A stretch of DNA of 64,000 bases, from assembly GCA_003988855.1 (NCBI GenBank), contig QYAI01000121.1, positions 124,001 through 188,000 of the forward strand. The letters are read 5' to 3'. Numbering within the stretch: the first letter of the stretch is position 1; the number at the start of each line of letters is the position of its first letter. The notes under the pieces are model-generated. The model saw nothing but the letters and a program-made list of their open reading frames with translations, made no database searches and was not told the DNA's origin. Below, piece by piece: positions 35,624 through 45,343 of the stretch. The position numbers and the translations under genes were made by a program. Source of the stretch: Arachnopeziza araneosa (lineage: Eukaryota; Ascomycota; Leotiomycetes; Helotiales; Arachnopezizaceae).

Positions 35624-36656
35624 TTACACCGATTCCAAGACCTGCTCCTTGAAATCCCGCTCAACCTTCTGTCCCTGGTCGTCAGTATTTGATTCGCCGT
35701 GGAGATTAAGAAGAGCACCGAGGTCGAACTTGGGTGCCTTTAGGAGCTTGACTTTGCGGATATGGACCTATGACCTTATCAGCTATATATCAACTTATTT
35801 CAGGCACCAATACACACATTTTGTAGAGGATAGATGCCTTGGGTAGCCTTCTCAATTTCACGACCGATAACCTCAGGAATGAGCTTAGCAGTAAGTTGTG
35901 TAAGGGTGCAGCTCGAGGCTTCACGGGTAATGATCTCGATCATCTTCTTTCGGATAGCTCTGATCTGGGATGAGGCGGCATAGGTGGTCTTCTTGATTTG
36001 ATTCGGTCTTCGCTTGGTGAAAGCAATGGCGAATAGGCGGAGGAGGTAGTCGTCAGTGGTCTTGACTGTGACATTGGCCTCAATCAAAGATTGCCACTTT
36101 CGGACGAGGGAGCGGAGCTTGTCGGATGTGAAATCGAGACCGTGGAAGTTGGTCAAGCAATTCTTTCCCTGCACCTCATCGACCCTTAGCTTAACCTTGC
36201 GGAAAGCGTGGTCCTCGTCCTTCTGGAGATCCGCCAAAGAAACCTCAAAAATTCTGCCCTTCAATGCATCGTTTGCGTTCTTGAGACCGGTGGTTCTGTT
36301 AACGAGAGTCTTGCCGACACTGTAGGTAATGTTAGGACATTTTGGTTCATCCGAAAAGGGTGATATCGTACTCTCTGATTTGGAAGGAAGAAGGTGCCTA
36401 TCAAATGTTAGCATGCACAACTTCCAAACCCAATCCAAGCGCGTACCTTGACTTGGAACCAATCTTTACGGGTGAAGGGATCCAAAGTCTTCTTCTTGAG
36501 ACCCTTCTTGCCCTTTGAAAGGCGCTTGTTCCTGTCCTCTTGTTAGATATTGTTCTTCGACTTTTTTGCCCCTCCATCTCAGCCAATCTTCAATTCCATC
36601 CCACAGCAAAATGTCGACCGCGTATCGTAGAGAGTTACTCACTTTCCGACAGCCAT
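35624..36656 (-). CDS. RPS1: 40S ribosomal protein S1 (eS1/S3a)
   Basis: A structural component of the small ribosomal subunit near the mRNA exit. Five exons (36643-36656, 36447-36531, 36372-36397, 35818-36319, 35624-35767) give 256 residues, the normal length. The first coding exon has only 14 nt (MAVGK begins) and the third only 26 nt. Family sequence is unmistakable: [41 protein letters not shown] and [15 protein letters not shown]. Several introns near the 5' end of the coding region are usual for fungal ribosomal protein genes. Confidence 0.96.
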
Positions 36657-37456
36657 GATTGCGATAGATTATCTAGTCGCGAGGCTGTTGTGTCGAAGAG
36701 TTGTCTTGTCGGCGAGAAATTAGTGATGGAGTAAATCTCAAAATGTGGTGTGCGAATCTAAACTAGTGCGAAACGCTAAGCGAGCTTTCCAAATCGGTTG
36801 TCCCTCGACACCTCTTCTTCACAATCAATCTGAATTCCAGCATTACGAAAATCACAACCTTACGAATTACGATGTCTGTAATTGCGGGTATATTCAATGC
36901 AAAATCTAGTCAGAGCTCTGAAGAATTCAAATCCCTCAAATTCGCCTCGTTGTTCACCCCACGAACTATCATCACCGCTCAAATTACCATCACCGCCACA
37001 AACACGTCACGGAATCTCACTCAAGCCTCCCGAGACAAAGCACAGTGCGCAAGGGACTTAGTATGGAACTTAGTGTGCATATACAATAGTTGAGTAGTTC
37101 TCATTAATTACAATAAGGGGCGTCTGGCGGTGTGACCCGCCAGTATCTCTAGATACCAGCTGAGCAAGCGCGCAGACGATCAAATGTATGTGCTGTCAAT
37201 TAAGGATTGATGCTTTTTGGACACTTCCTCCGAAATTCCCTCGCTGCGGATATCCCCGACCGAAACTCCAAAGATGCCGAACGCCGGTCCCTGCTGATAT
37301 GGGTATTCATGACGAGCACTTCGTCAGATGTTGTGTGCTGTGGTCGTATAGGTCGTTACTGTGTTTGCTGGCAGTTCTGTGGCCACGCCAGCCGATCCAA
37401 TCCATCTTCTCTGCCTCTTGTCACGGCGAGTTTGTGTATCCTCCATGGATAACCTC
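36657..37456. other. 800-bp intergenic region
   Basis: Promoter side of RPS1 and 3' side of the hypothetical gene. A 73-codon ATG frame at 36872-37093 (+) has no recognisable domain and is not called. Nothing else is seen. Confidence 0.4.
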
Positions 37457-37894
37457 TCAAGTCACTGTTGAATCTCTCCTCTCCTCATCTTCTCTGTAAT
37501 CTTCAAAGTCCTCGAAACTTGGGAAAGAAAAGTAATTCCCACTTTGGCTGACCACCCACTCTTCTTTTCTCATGCCGTCACTATCTCTGCTCCCAGGGCT
37601 TCGACTCTCTTCTGGGCTCGAACACACACTACCGATGCTGTCACCTCTCTGAGTTCTGACTGACATCTGGCCATCATGGTTGACCAGTCCATAGCTGGCC
37701 ACTCTTGTTAGCAAAGCCGTTGCTCGTGTATATTGAAGACTGGCAAGGTCCTTGCGAGACGCGTTGGAAGTGGCAAGTGATGGTGCTGTAGCAGATGCTC
37801 GCATGAGCTTTGGTCGACGACCGGCAGACGACGAGGTCTTGCCCGAGGAGTGTGGAGAAGAGGCACGAGATGTTGAGTGTGATTTGGAAGTCAT
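37457..37894 (-). CDS. hypothetical Ser-rich protein
   Basis: A single exon of 145 residues, Ser/Arg-rich in the first half, with an acidic aromatic tail (SGNYFSFPSFEDFEDYREDE). No domain is recognised. The composition is that of a disordered, possibly phosphorylated regulator: several SP and RS sites are present, such as SPEESRSPGS. The frame begins at a proper ATG, and coding composition differs from flanking DNA, which supports a real gene. It has an unusually long gene-free region upstream. Confidence 0.5.
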   Translation of the reverse strand: MTSKSHSTSRASSPHSSGKTSSSAGRRPKLMRASATAPSLATSNASRKDLASLQYTRATALLTRVASYGLVNHDGQMSVRTQRGDSIGSVCSSPEESRSPGSRDSDGMRKEEWVVSQSGNYFSFPSFEDFEDYREDEERRDSTVT

Positions 37895-39898
37895 TGTTGA
37901 TGGGTGTGGGATACGAGTGTTATCGAGACAATTGACAAGTGTTGGATGTTCAAGTTGTCCGGGGTGGTGTCAAGACAATTGATGAGTACCAGATGGGCGA
38001 GAGCTACTGTGGCGGATGGTATGAGGATATAGGGCTCGCCAGGTAAGCTTGGAGGCGAATTTGGAAAGCGTTGAGGGAGTTGGTCCAGAATTAAAGTACC
38101 GATGATCAAGGCTCGTGCCGTGGTTTCTGAACAAATGTCGATGGGTAACTCGTGCAACTTCACACATCAGGGAGGAGGGATGATCGGAGTCAGGATGATG
38201 GCGAATATAAGAGTCTTGCCTGGCTTGCCTACTTCTCCTCTCTCCTGCACCAACTCCACCCAGGCAGTTCCCACTCCCACACTTTCCGCGAGAAAAAGCC
38301 CCTTACCCATCCACGTCGGTACCGTACCTAAACCAGACCAAACAAGCCAGCAAGCCATGCCACACCATGCCACAAACCACGTCCAACAGCAGAAGCAAGG
38401 CAGACACCCTCCTGAGCCCCTCCACGCTCCCAGCAAACCCAAGACCCAAGACCCACACACCACCACCGCCAGCATATTTCTGCGCTGCTCCATGACACGG
38501 CGCCCTTAGCCCGATGAGGAACTACCCTAGAACCTGAAATCCCCCTTGGACCTTGGTACCCCGTCTCTCGCCTCACAGCCTGACATGTGGCGGCCGGCGG
38601 CCACTTGCGCTTCATGGTGACTGTTGCCCTCTTCTCAGTCTAAACTAGAACCGTCCATATTTTCGGTCGTCTTCAAACTACACAGACAGCCAAACAATAC
38701 TCCTCAACGGTATCCACTTCCCTCGCTTCCCCGAGCGATCATTCCGGGACTCGTGGCAGAGACCTGAGGTACTTACACGGAGCTCACTACCAGCGCGCCG
38801 TAATACTTACGAAACCCAAACAACACACTCACTAACGGCCTCACTCAGCATCACTGACGGACGGACTACTAACATACCTGCATCAACTCACTCGCCCATT
38901 CGCCGCAGACCCGCCAGCACCGCTGCTCCCTCAAACCCCAAGTCAGCAAGTGCATTTCTCCTCACAGCGTCTCTCTCCACATCTCCTCAGCTGGATCTTC
39001 CTCGTCACGACTCGCGAAACAAAATCCTGCCTCCAGCCTCCACAGCACGTCGCAAGCCCAGTCCTTCGCCGACACTGTCGCTGGTGTAGTATTATTGGCA
39101 TCGAACACGCATCGCCGTGCATCGAAAGACCTACCTCGCAGCCCTCCCTGGGTGCATTACTCCTCAGAGAACCCTCCAACCCAGCACCGCGCACCCGCAA
39201 TCGTGGAGGGGCGTCATTGGCCTGCGTTGTCTAACGCTACACTCCTCGTACAGTGAAGTGCCTAGCTCGCTCACCAACCTAGAACCCACCACCAACCCAC
39301 TCGTTTTCTCTGCTGGCTGGCCTGCTGGTCGAGTCCCCGCATACGCTTCTCGACCAGGTAGTAGATGAATTGGTTAGAGATTATGTGATGACCGATAAAT
39401 GGATGGCTTGGCCTAGACTATGAGATCCGCTCGCACGACTACTCTATCAAGAACCAAGTATAAATCAAGTACCGTCGTACCCAAGCATGCATCGTAATCT
39501 TGCCGTACACGATCAATTCCACGACGCCGAGATAAGTCTATTTTATGGCATTTACCAATTGACAATCTAGTAATAGGAGAGCAGATAATTTCTACAATCT
39601 AGTTAGGCCGAGCGATAAGAAACCTTCCCCGTTTGCCTCATCCCCCTTTCCGTCACATTTTACTTCTTCGGGCGTTGGCAACGGATATGTATCGGGCACG
39701 GCTGCAGGGGAAACTGCAGAACCAAACCCACGTAATCAACGGCCCGAGGAGCGAAACAAAACCAGAGAATCAGAGAACGAAGGCTTCATTCAGCCTTTGC
39801 ACCGCGCGTGATCATTGATCAATGATCGATACTGATCCTCTGCGTTAGTTTCACATCGCATCATCGACAACCAACAATACACTCGAATTGAAAAGGAC
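37895..39898. other. 2-kb C/T-rich gene-free region
   Basis: Roughly 38.2-39.3 kb is rich in CT/CC/AC steps and relatively GC-rich compared with other spacers. Long open frames occur on both strands, but they have biased composition and no domain or conserved splice pattern. It could be a long promoter and 5' leader of the hypothetical gene, or hold a non-coding transcript. Confidence 0.4.
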
Positions 39899-42504
39899 TC
39901 ACTCGTCCCAGCTGCGTCCTTTGACTGCAGCAAGTTCTTCTTCCGTCATTCGATGACCCGTTGTAAAGTAGCCTACCGGAGGATCAGGAGTTAATTCAGC
40001 CCTATCATATTTCAAAGTTGAATGTGGGGGTGCTGTGGGACAGAAGCTGACCTGCAGTAATTTTCGCATCTATCTCGACGCGGGAATCGGCGGGTATCCA
40101 AGATTCTGGTAATTCGACGCGTTCATGAATAGGGATACTAGCTTGAGGTCAACCATGAATTCGACAATGACGTAGACTTTGGGGGTTCTCTTACCCCTGG
40201 CCCACAATGGCATCATACTTCATACTGTAGACAGGCGGTCAGTTTCAGGGCCATAAAAAATACCTCAACAGCGAGAATCCCACTCACTTGCTCATGGAGA
40301 GCATTCGGTCGATCTTCTTGATGCCAAGCCAATGAAGAACATCGGGCATCAGGGCCTGGAAGCGCATATCTTTCACTCCCGCAATGTTCTCCGTCCGCTT
40401 GAAATACTCCGACGCGCGATCCAATCCACGCTTCCTCGCATTGTACACGAGATACTAAAATAAACAATTAACAAAGCCCAACTTCGGCAGGACATGCTGG
40501 GGAAGCGGATATAGTCGGAGTGCATGAGTGGTGGGGTAAAGTCGAGTGTGGAGGTACAGCGTGGGATATGCATGGGAATTCAAAATGAGTGTAGTATATG
40601 AGTGGTTCAAAATCCATCAGAACCTGTCGAGATGAGCTTACCTTTGTTACCTCACCAAGAGCACGGCCTTCTTTGCGAAAGTAGATGACCACCCCGCTGC
40701 CACCCTGTGGTCATCAGCATTGAAGAGATTGGTAGCCCGTACCGTCGACCTACCTTCTGTGCTTCTTTGACGGCCTCCTCTATCCCGTAGATGAGGTATG
40801 GACGACACGTGCAGATGTCAGAACCGAACACGTCACTTCCGTTACACTGTAACTGGATTAGATGATTTTGCTCGCTAACACCTAATCGAGAAGGAGGAAT
40901 GTTCACCTCATCATGAATTCTCAGAGCAAGTCGGACTTTCTCGTCTGACATTTTTGCGGGATCCCCAAAGCAATAAACCGTGAGACCACCTGTGGGCCGT
41001 TAATAGAGGCCAGCCTAGGTTTGGAGAGACAATACCAATAGGAGGAAGGAAGAGCTTGATGTCTCCTCTTGTGATTAGTTCTGGATAAGATCCTCCTGTG
41101 TGCTCGAATAGCGACTTGCGGAGAGAGCCTTCATCTACCAATTGTAAGCACAAAACAAGCTCAATCGTCGAGGTTGCCCACCAATTCCGAATCGTTCAGC
41201 TACACCTGGCAAATACCAGACCTACCCCTCCATCAGTATCTGACGGCGGGATGTTTGGGTGGTTACCTACTGGTTCGACAGCGAATTTAGTCACGGCAAG
41301 CTCGCCTGACTCGTTTAAGCAAACTTTTCCATCGGGAACACTGGATGGAGATCAGTTACTGCCAAATAATCCTCCCCAAGATTACTGACAGACGACCTTC
41401 CCTTACGCTCTGTTCCAACTCAGGAAGCTTGATGAAAGTCAGCAGTTTTCACCACAAGTTAATGCTCCTTACTTTCATATGAGCCCTAGTAATTGCTGAT
41501 TGGGTTAATTGTCTTCTCAATGGAGTAACTTGCATAGCTCACCTATGTTTGGTCTAATATCAACTGGAAATGTCAGCCATTATGTCGAAAGTAAAAGAGG
41601 GAGACCCCACTGTTCTCCTTCTCAATCGTATCTTTGAATAACCAAGGTGCCAAATGGCCTAGAGGGTCCATTGACACAATCTTTTTCTTGTCTGCCCATT
41701 GTGGAAACGGCCCAATATTTGCGGCAGGCTCGGTGTTTGTAAAATCAGGTCTGGATACCAAGTAAGTTGACACATCACTTCCAAGATCAGTTTGACTTGC
41801 CTGTGGTCCGCCTTGATTTCATGGCTCGCAACAGCAAGAGCATAGTAGATGGAATAAGAACCACCATGGGCTAAATTCGGATGTTAGAAAATGAAACGAT
41901 GATTATTTCCAATGCTCGTACCTCCAATGGCTACATTTCATGTTAGCAAATCTACAAAAACAAAGCCAAACAAATAACCCACCATTTCTCCTCCGAACCG
42001 AGGTAGAAGCTCTGGAAACGACAACTGGACCTCTCTTCTGAGGATCTTTGTTTCCCCAATCCATAGGAAGAGGATTGATCCCACTTTGGCCTGGGTACGT
42101 CCTATCGCCACATGTCAGCTCCGTCTCCATCTCAACAATGTTACTCACGTGAGGATGATTCTACTTGTCACACTTGGACTCCTCTTGTGGCTGACCAGAC
42201 TTCCGCTCTCAAGGTGTGAAGCTGGTAGGCTTGGAGATTCCGGGACATCCTCATTGTGGTGACTGTCGTCGGATTTCGGGGTTGATGTTCGGATCGGCGC
42301 TGGCTTCTGGAGGGGAGTTGAAGGTGTGCGAGAAGCTACATCGTGGACCTCTTTCATTCCAGCGAGCACATTGACACGGCCAGAGATGGCGTCGACGCTG
42401 GATGAGAGGACGGCTTGATTGTGCTCTATAGCTTTGACTGCTTGCAGAACCTCTTTCAGCGCATTGGTGAAGAACTCGGTCTGGTCCGGGGTTGCGGACG
42501 CCAT
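39899..42504 (-). CDS. URC1: GTP cyclohydrolase II-like protein, uracil catabolism (URC1 type)
   Basis: URC1 proteins resemble GTP cyclohydrolase II and act in the fungal uracil catabolic pathway. Eighteen exons give 526 residues in exact phase. An N-terminal variable segment of about 120 residues is followed by the GTP_CH_N-type domain (IGAHGGSYSIYYALAVAS, TNTEPAANIGP, DIRPNIAITRAHMKLPEL). The cyclohydrolase domain has GDPAKMSDEKVRLALRIH, the Cys cluster ECNGSDVFGSDICTC (zinc ligands), VIYFRKEGRALGEV and MLSMSNMKYDAI. The usual CDCG after the zinc cluster is CTCRPY, typical of URC1 rather than RIB1. Very small internal exons occur: 9 nt (41922-41930), 21 nt (41543-41563), 23 nt (41473-41495) and 30 nt (40195-40224). 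One intron near 41.8 kb begins GC. RIB1 is the alternative but fits less well. Confidence 0.9.
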
Positions 42505-42965
42505 TGCTGCGGTTGATCTTGCGGAATTGGCTATGGAAGCCAAGAGGAATGAGAATGATGGAAAGGAATTATATGAAAGTGGGATGGAGATTGATTGCAG
42601 AGCTGCGTTCCTTGACAATCAGGAATGTAGTCACAGGATGGCCTACGGATTATTGAACGTAATATTTGGAGGGAAAGAACGGTGTGATTCCCAACGGAGT
42701 ATCTCAGGCGAATGAAAGGAACACAAGCTTGTAATGTGACATTCCGTGTGCCCTGATTTGTCCTTCTCTTCTTGTTGTTTACTTGCAGTCCTCTAGTCCT
42801 GTTATCGCTATCGCCCCGCACGCCGCGCTACTCGTACTGTACCAGCACTTGGACAGGGAAGGTGTGGCGCCTCGAGAAACCAAAATTACCACAGCATCTG
42901 CTCTTGTGACTGAACGTCTGCGTCTCTCCACAACCCAAAAGCCGCCGCGCATACATTGATTCAAC
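42505..42965. promoter_or_regulatory. divergent promoter region URC1 / ELF1
   Basis: A 461-bp spacer between divergent starts. No specific site is seen. Confidence 0.35.
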
Positions 42966-43555
42966 ATGGTACCTGCCCACCGCTCTTTACTAGACTCTAG
43001 GAACTGCAGCTGACGCTTCCGATGTAGGGAAAACGCAAGGCGGCAAAGAAGCCACAAGGCCCTAAAAAGGTACGTCGCGCTGCCACCAATTCGCTTTTGC
43101 TGGAACGGATGCTGATCGTCGTTCAGAAAGAACTCCTTCCCACCGTCTTCCCCTGTCTGTTCTGCAATCATGAGAAGAGTGTTACGGTCAAACTCGACAA
43201 GAAAGCGGGCGTCGGTCAACTCTCCTGCAAGGTCTGCAATCAGCAATTTCAGTGCGCCGTCAATTGTATGTTGTTGGTTGTACCGCCAAGGGAATACTGT
43301 ATTGATAATTGTTCAGATCTGTCCATGGCCGTAGATGTCTACTCCGACTGGGTTGATGCATGCGATGCAGTAGCGAAGGAGGATGGGGATGCACCTGCCA
43401 GTGGGTTTGCGCCGGGCCGGCCAGCGGCGAGACCAAGTCAGAGTGCGAGGAGAGAAAGAGAGGAGGAGGAAGACGACGACGATATCATTGATGATGCTGA
43501 TGATGATGGAGGTGGCTATGGTGGAGATGGCATTGTCGCAGATGACGAGTATTAA
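42966..43555 (+). CDS. ELF1: transcription elongation factor Elf1
   Basis: A small nuclear zinc-ribbon protein associated with transcribing RNA polymerase II. Four exons give 140 residues; the first coding exon is only the ATG (42966-42968), then 43028-43069, 43127-43265 and 43317-43555. The N-terminus reads [17 protein letters not shown], then the zinc ribbon [12 protein letters not shown] and [10 protein letters not shown] (four Cys in two CxxC pairs), and [13 protein letters not shown]. The C-terminal half is acidic and Gly-rich, as in fungal Elf1. It lies between two uracil-catabolism genes but has no functional link to them. Confidence 0.92.
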
Positions 43556-43737
43556 AAGCCAGGTAGGTGCGTGTATCAATATATGGCTTTAGGAGTCTGG
43601 ATTCCGGGCGTTTGGGATTGACAAAACAATTCTTCAATGGCCTTGGCGATAGAGATTGGAGAGGCTGGTTGCGTGTACTTTGTTTGTTTTATATTTCACG
43701 GCCAAGCAATAGTTCCCAGGTTATATCATTCGGCTCT

Positions 43738-44571
43738 CTACATGGTATAAAACCTGTCACCAAAATCGCCTAATCCAGGTACAATATAGCTGTACAATGT
43801 GTTAGTGGCACGCAGGGTTAGGAGCAAGCCTTGACTTACTTCTTTGCATCCAGACCTTGGTCAATAAATGCTGTAACCACCCGAAGCTTTGGGAATTTCT
43901 TTGCAAACCCCTCAATACCTTCTGGACTTGCTATCAGGTTCAAGAAGAGGATACGACTTTCTGGCACTCCTCTGGAGATCAAAACTTCGACAGCCATTGT
44001 TGCGGAACCACCTGTAGCAAACATGGGATCGAGTAGCAGAACCCAGCGGTCAGCAATATCCTCTGGTAGCTTGTCATAGAACAACTTCGGCTTGCTCGTT
44101 TCCTCGTCTCTCTGAATAAGAATCTTTCCAATCCTGACCGAGCGGCAGCAGTCTCTCAGGCCCTGTTCCATAGCTTCGCCAGCTCTCATGATCGAGACAC
44201 CACAGATTTTTCCTTGAAATTTAACACCAGCATAACTATGGCCAACAGGAGTGGTAATGGTGTGTGCCACTACTGGCAAATGATTCAACCCCTCTTCCAC
44301 AAGCAATCGAATAATTCGATTAGAGTAGAATATGAAATCCGCTCGGTCAGTATTCTTGTCTCTGATCATACTGGATGGAGCGTGTTAGTAAATTTCCTTG
44401 AACATGAGACGAAACCCACGTCAAGAGAGCGATGAGCTGCGGTGTTTGAGGTAGAGTATGCACATTCTCAAAAGGCACCTCTGTCGAGACTGTTGCTACG
44501 GGTTTCTGCTTCTCGGAACGATAGTCTGGGCCCACACTTTGTTTGGGAGAGGCAGGTCTTGCTGAAGCCAT
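43738..44571 (-). CDS. FUR1: uracil phosphoribosyltransferase
   Basis: It makes UMP from uracil and PRPP: pyrimidine salvage, and also the URC6-type step required by the fungal uracil catabolic pathway. Three exons (44420-44571, 43840-44370, 43738-43789) give 244 residues. Motifs: IFYSNRIIRLLVEEGLNHLP, the MRAGEAMEQGLRDCC block, the PRPP loop LLLDPMFATGGSATMAVE, and the uracil-binding YIVPGLGDFGDRFY near the C-terminus, completed by the last exon. Closeness to URC1 (1.2 kb, with ELF1 between) fits a partly conserved URC neighbourhood. Confidence 0.94.
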
Positions 44572-45343
44572 CCTAAGCTATTTCTTTGGCTCCTTGGGAA
44601 GATTGACGGTCGATCAAATGGGGTTTTGAATGTAGAAAGTGAATGTGAGGAACGCGAAGATTTCCTAACTGCGCTGGCCAAGTTATATTATCTTAGTACC
44701 ATGTGAAAGCTCAAAGATTTACTACTCAGAATTGAAGTAGAGTTAACTATGCCAGGATGAAGTTGAGTATTATACGAAATCTACCTCGTCCCGAACGAAA
44801 TAGAAAGAGAAGTCCGTCGAGGACATGTGAGCTTGTACCTGGGATAGCGGGGTGAACTGAAGATAAGAATGTGGGTGTGACTAAAGAGTCAGCCACAAAC
44901 GCACAGGCGGACGGAGACCGACACCGACAACGGGGCTGCGAGAACGCGTGAAATCAACATTCACGTTCTCGGGATTTAACCCGACTTTCAGACAATCGAA
45001 TTCTCTGCTGCGCTACAAATCGCCATTTTGGAGTGAGCACCTGCTCAGCACTCGGGATATTCTTACTGACGTTACTAGTTCTCATTCACTGGATTCCCTA
45101 ACCTCTTGAACCGCTCTTTATTTACATTGATTTCGAACCAGGCCGCCAACTTCTATCCTTCCGTCCAAATCACAACCAACGTCACAACGGACCCCTCTCG
45201 AACAAAGCTGATCAGCATAACATATGCTGATGAGAACAAAGGGTTTGCCTTCAAACCATACCTCATAGGGTCCCGAATTCACTAAAAGCCACTGCAAATG
45301 CGACTGCGGTACATTTACATTGGAATTATCACTTGTTCTAGTC
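44572..45343. promoter_or_regulatory. divergent promoter region UPRT / WAPL
   Basis: A 772-bp spacer. A minus-strand open frame reaching 45351 has no domain. No specific site is seen. Confidence 0.35.

Noticed and set aside
36872..37093. 73-codon ATG frame upstream of RPS1
   Set aside because: Short, no homology visible, no supporting splice or promoter signal; could still be a small gene.
38102..39368. Several open frames on both strands in the C/T-rich region
   Set aside because: Biased composition lowers stop frequency; no domain, no consistent splice sites.
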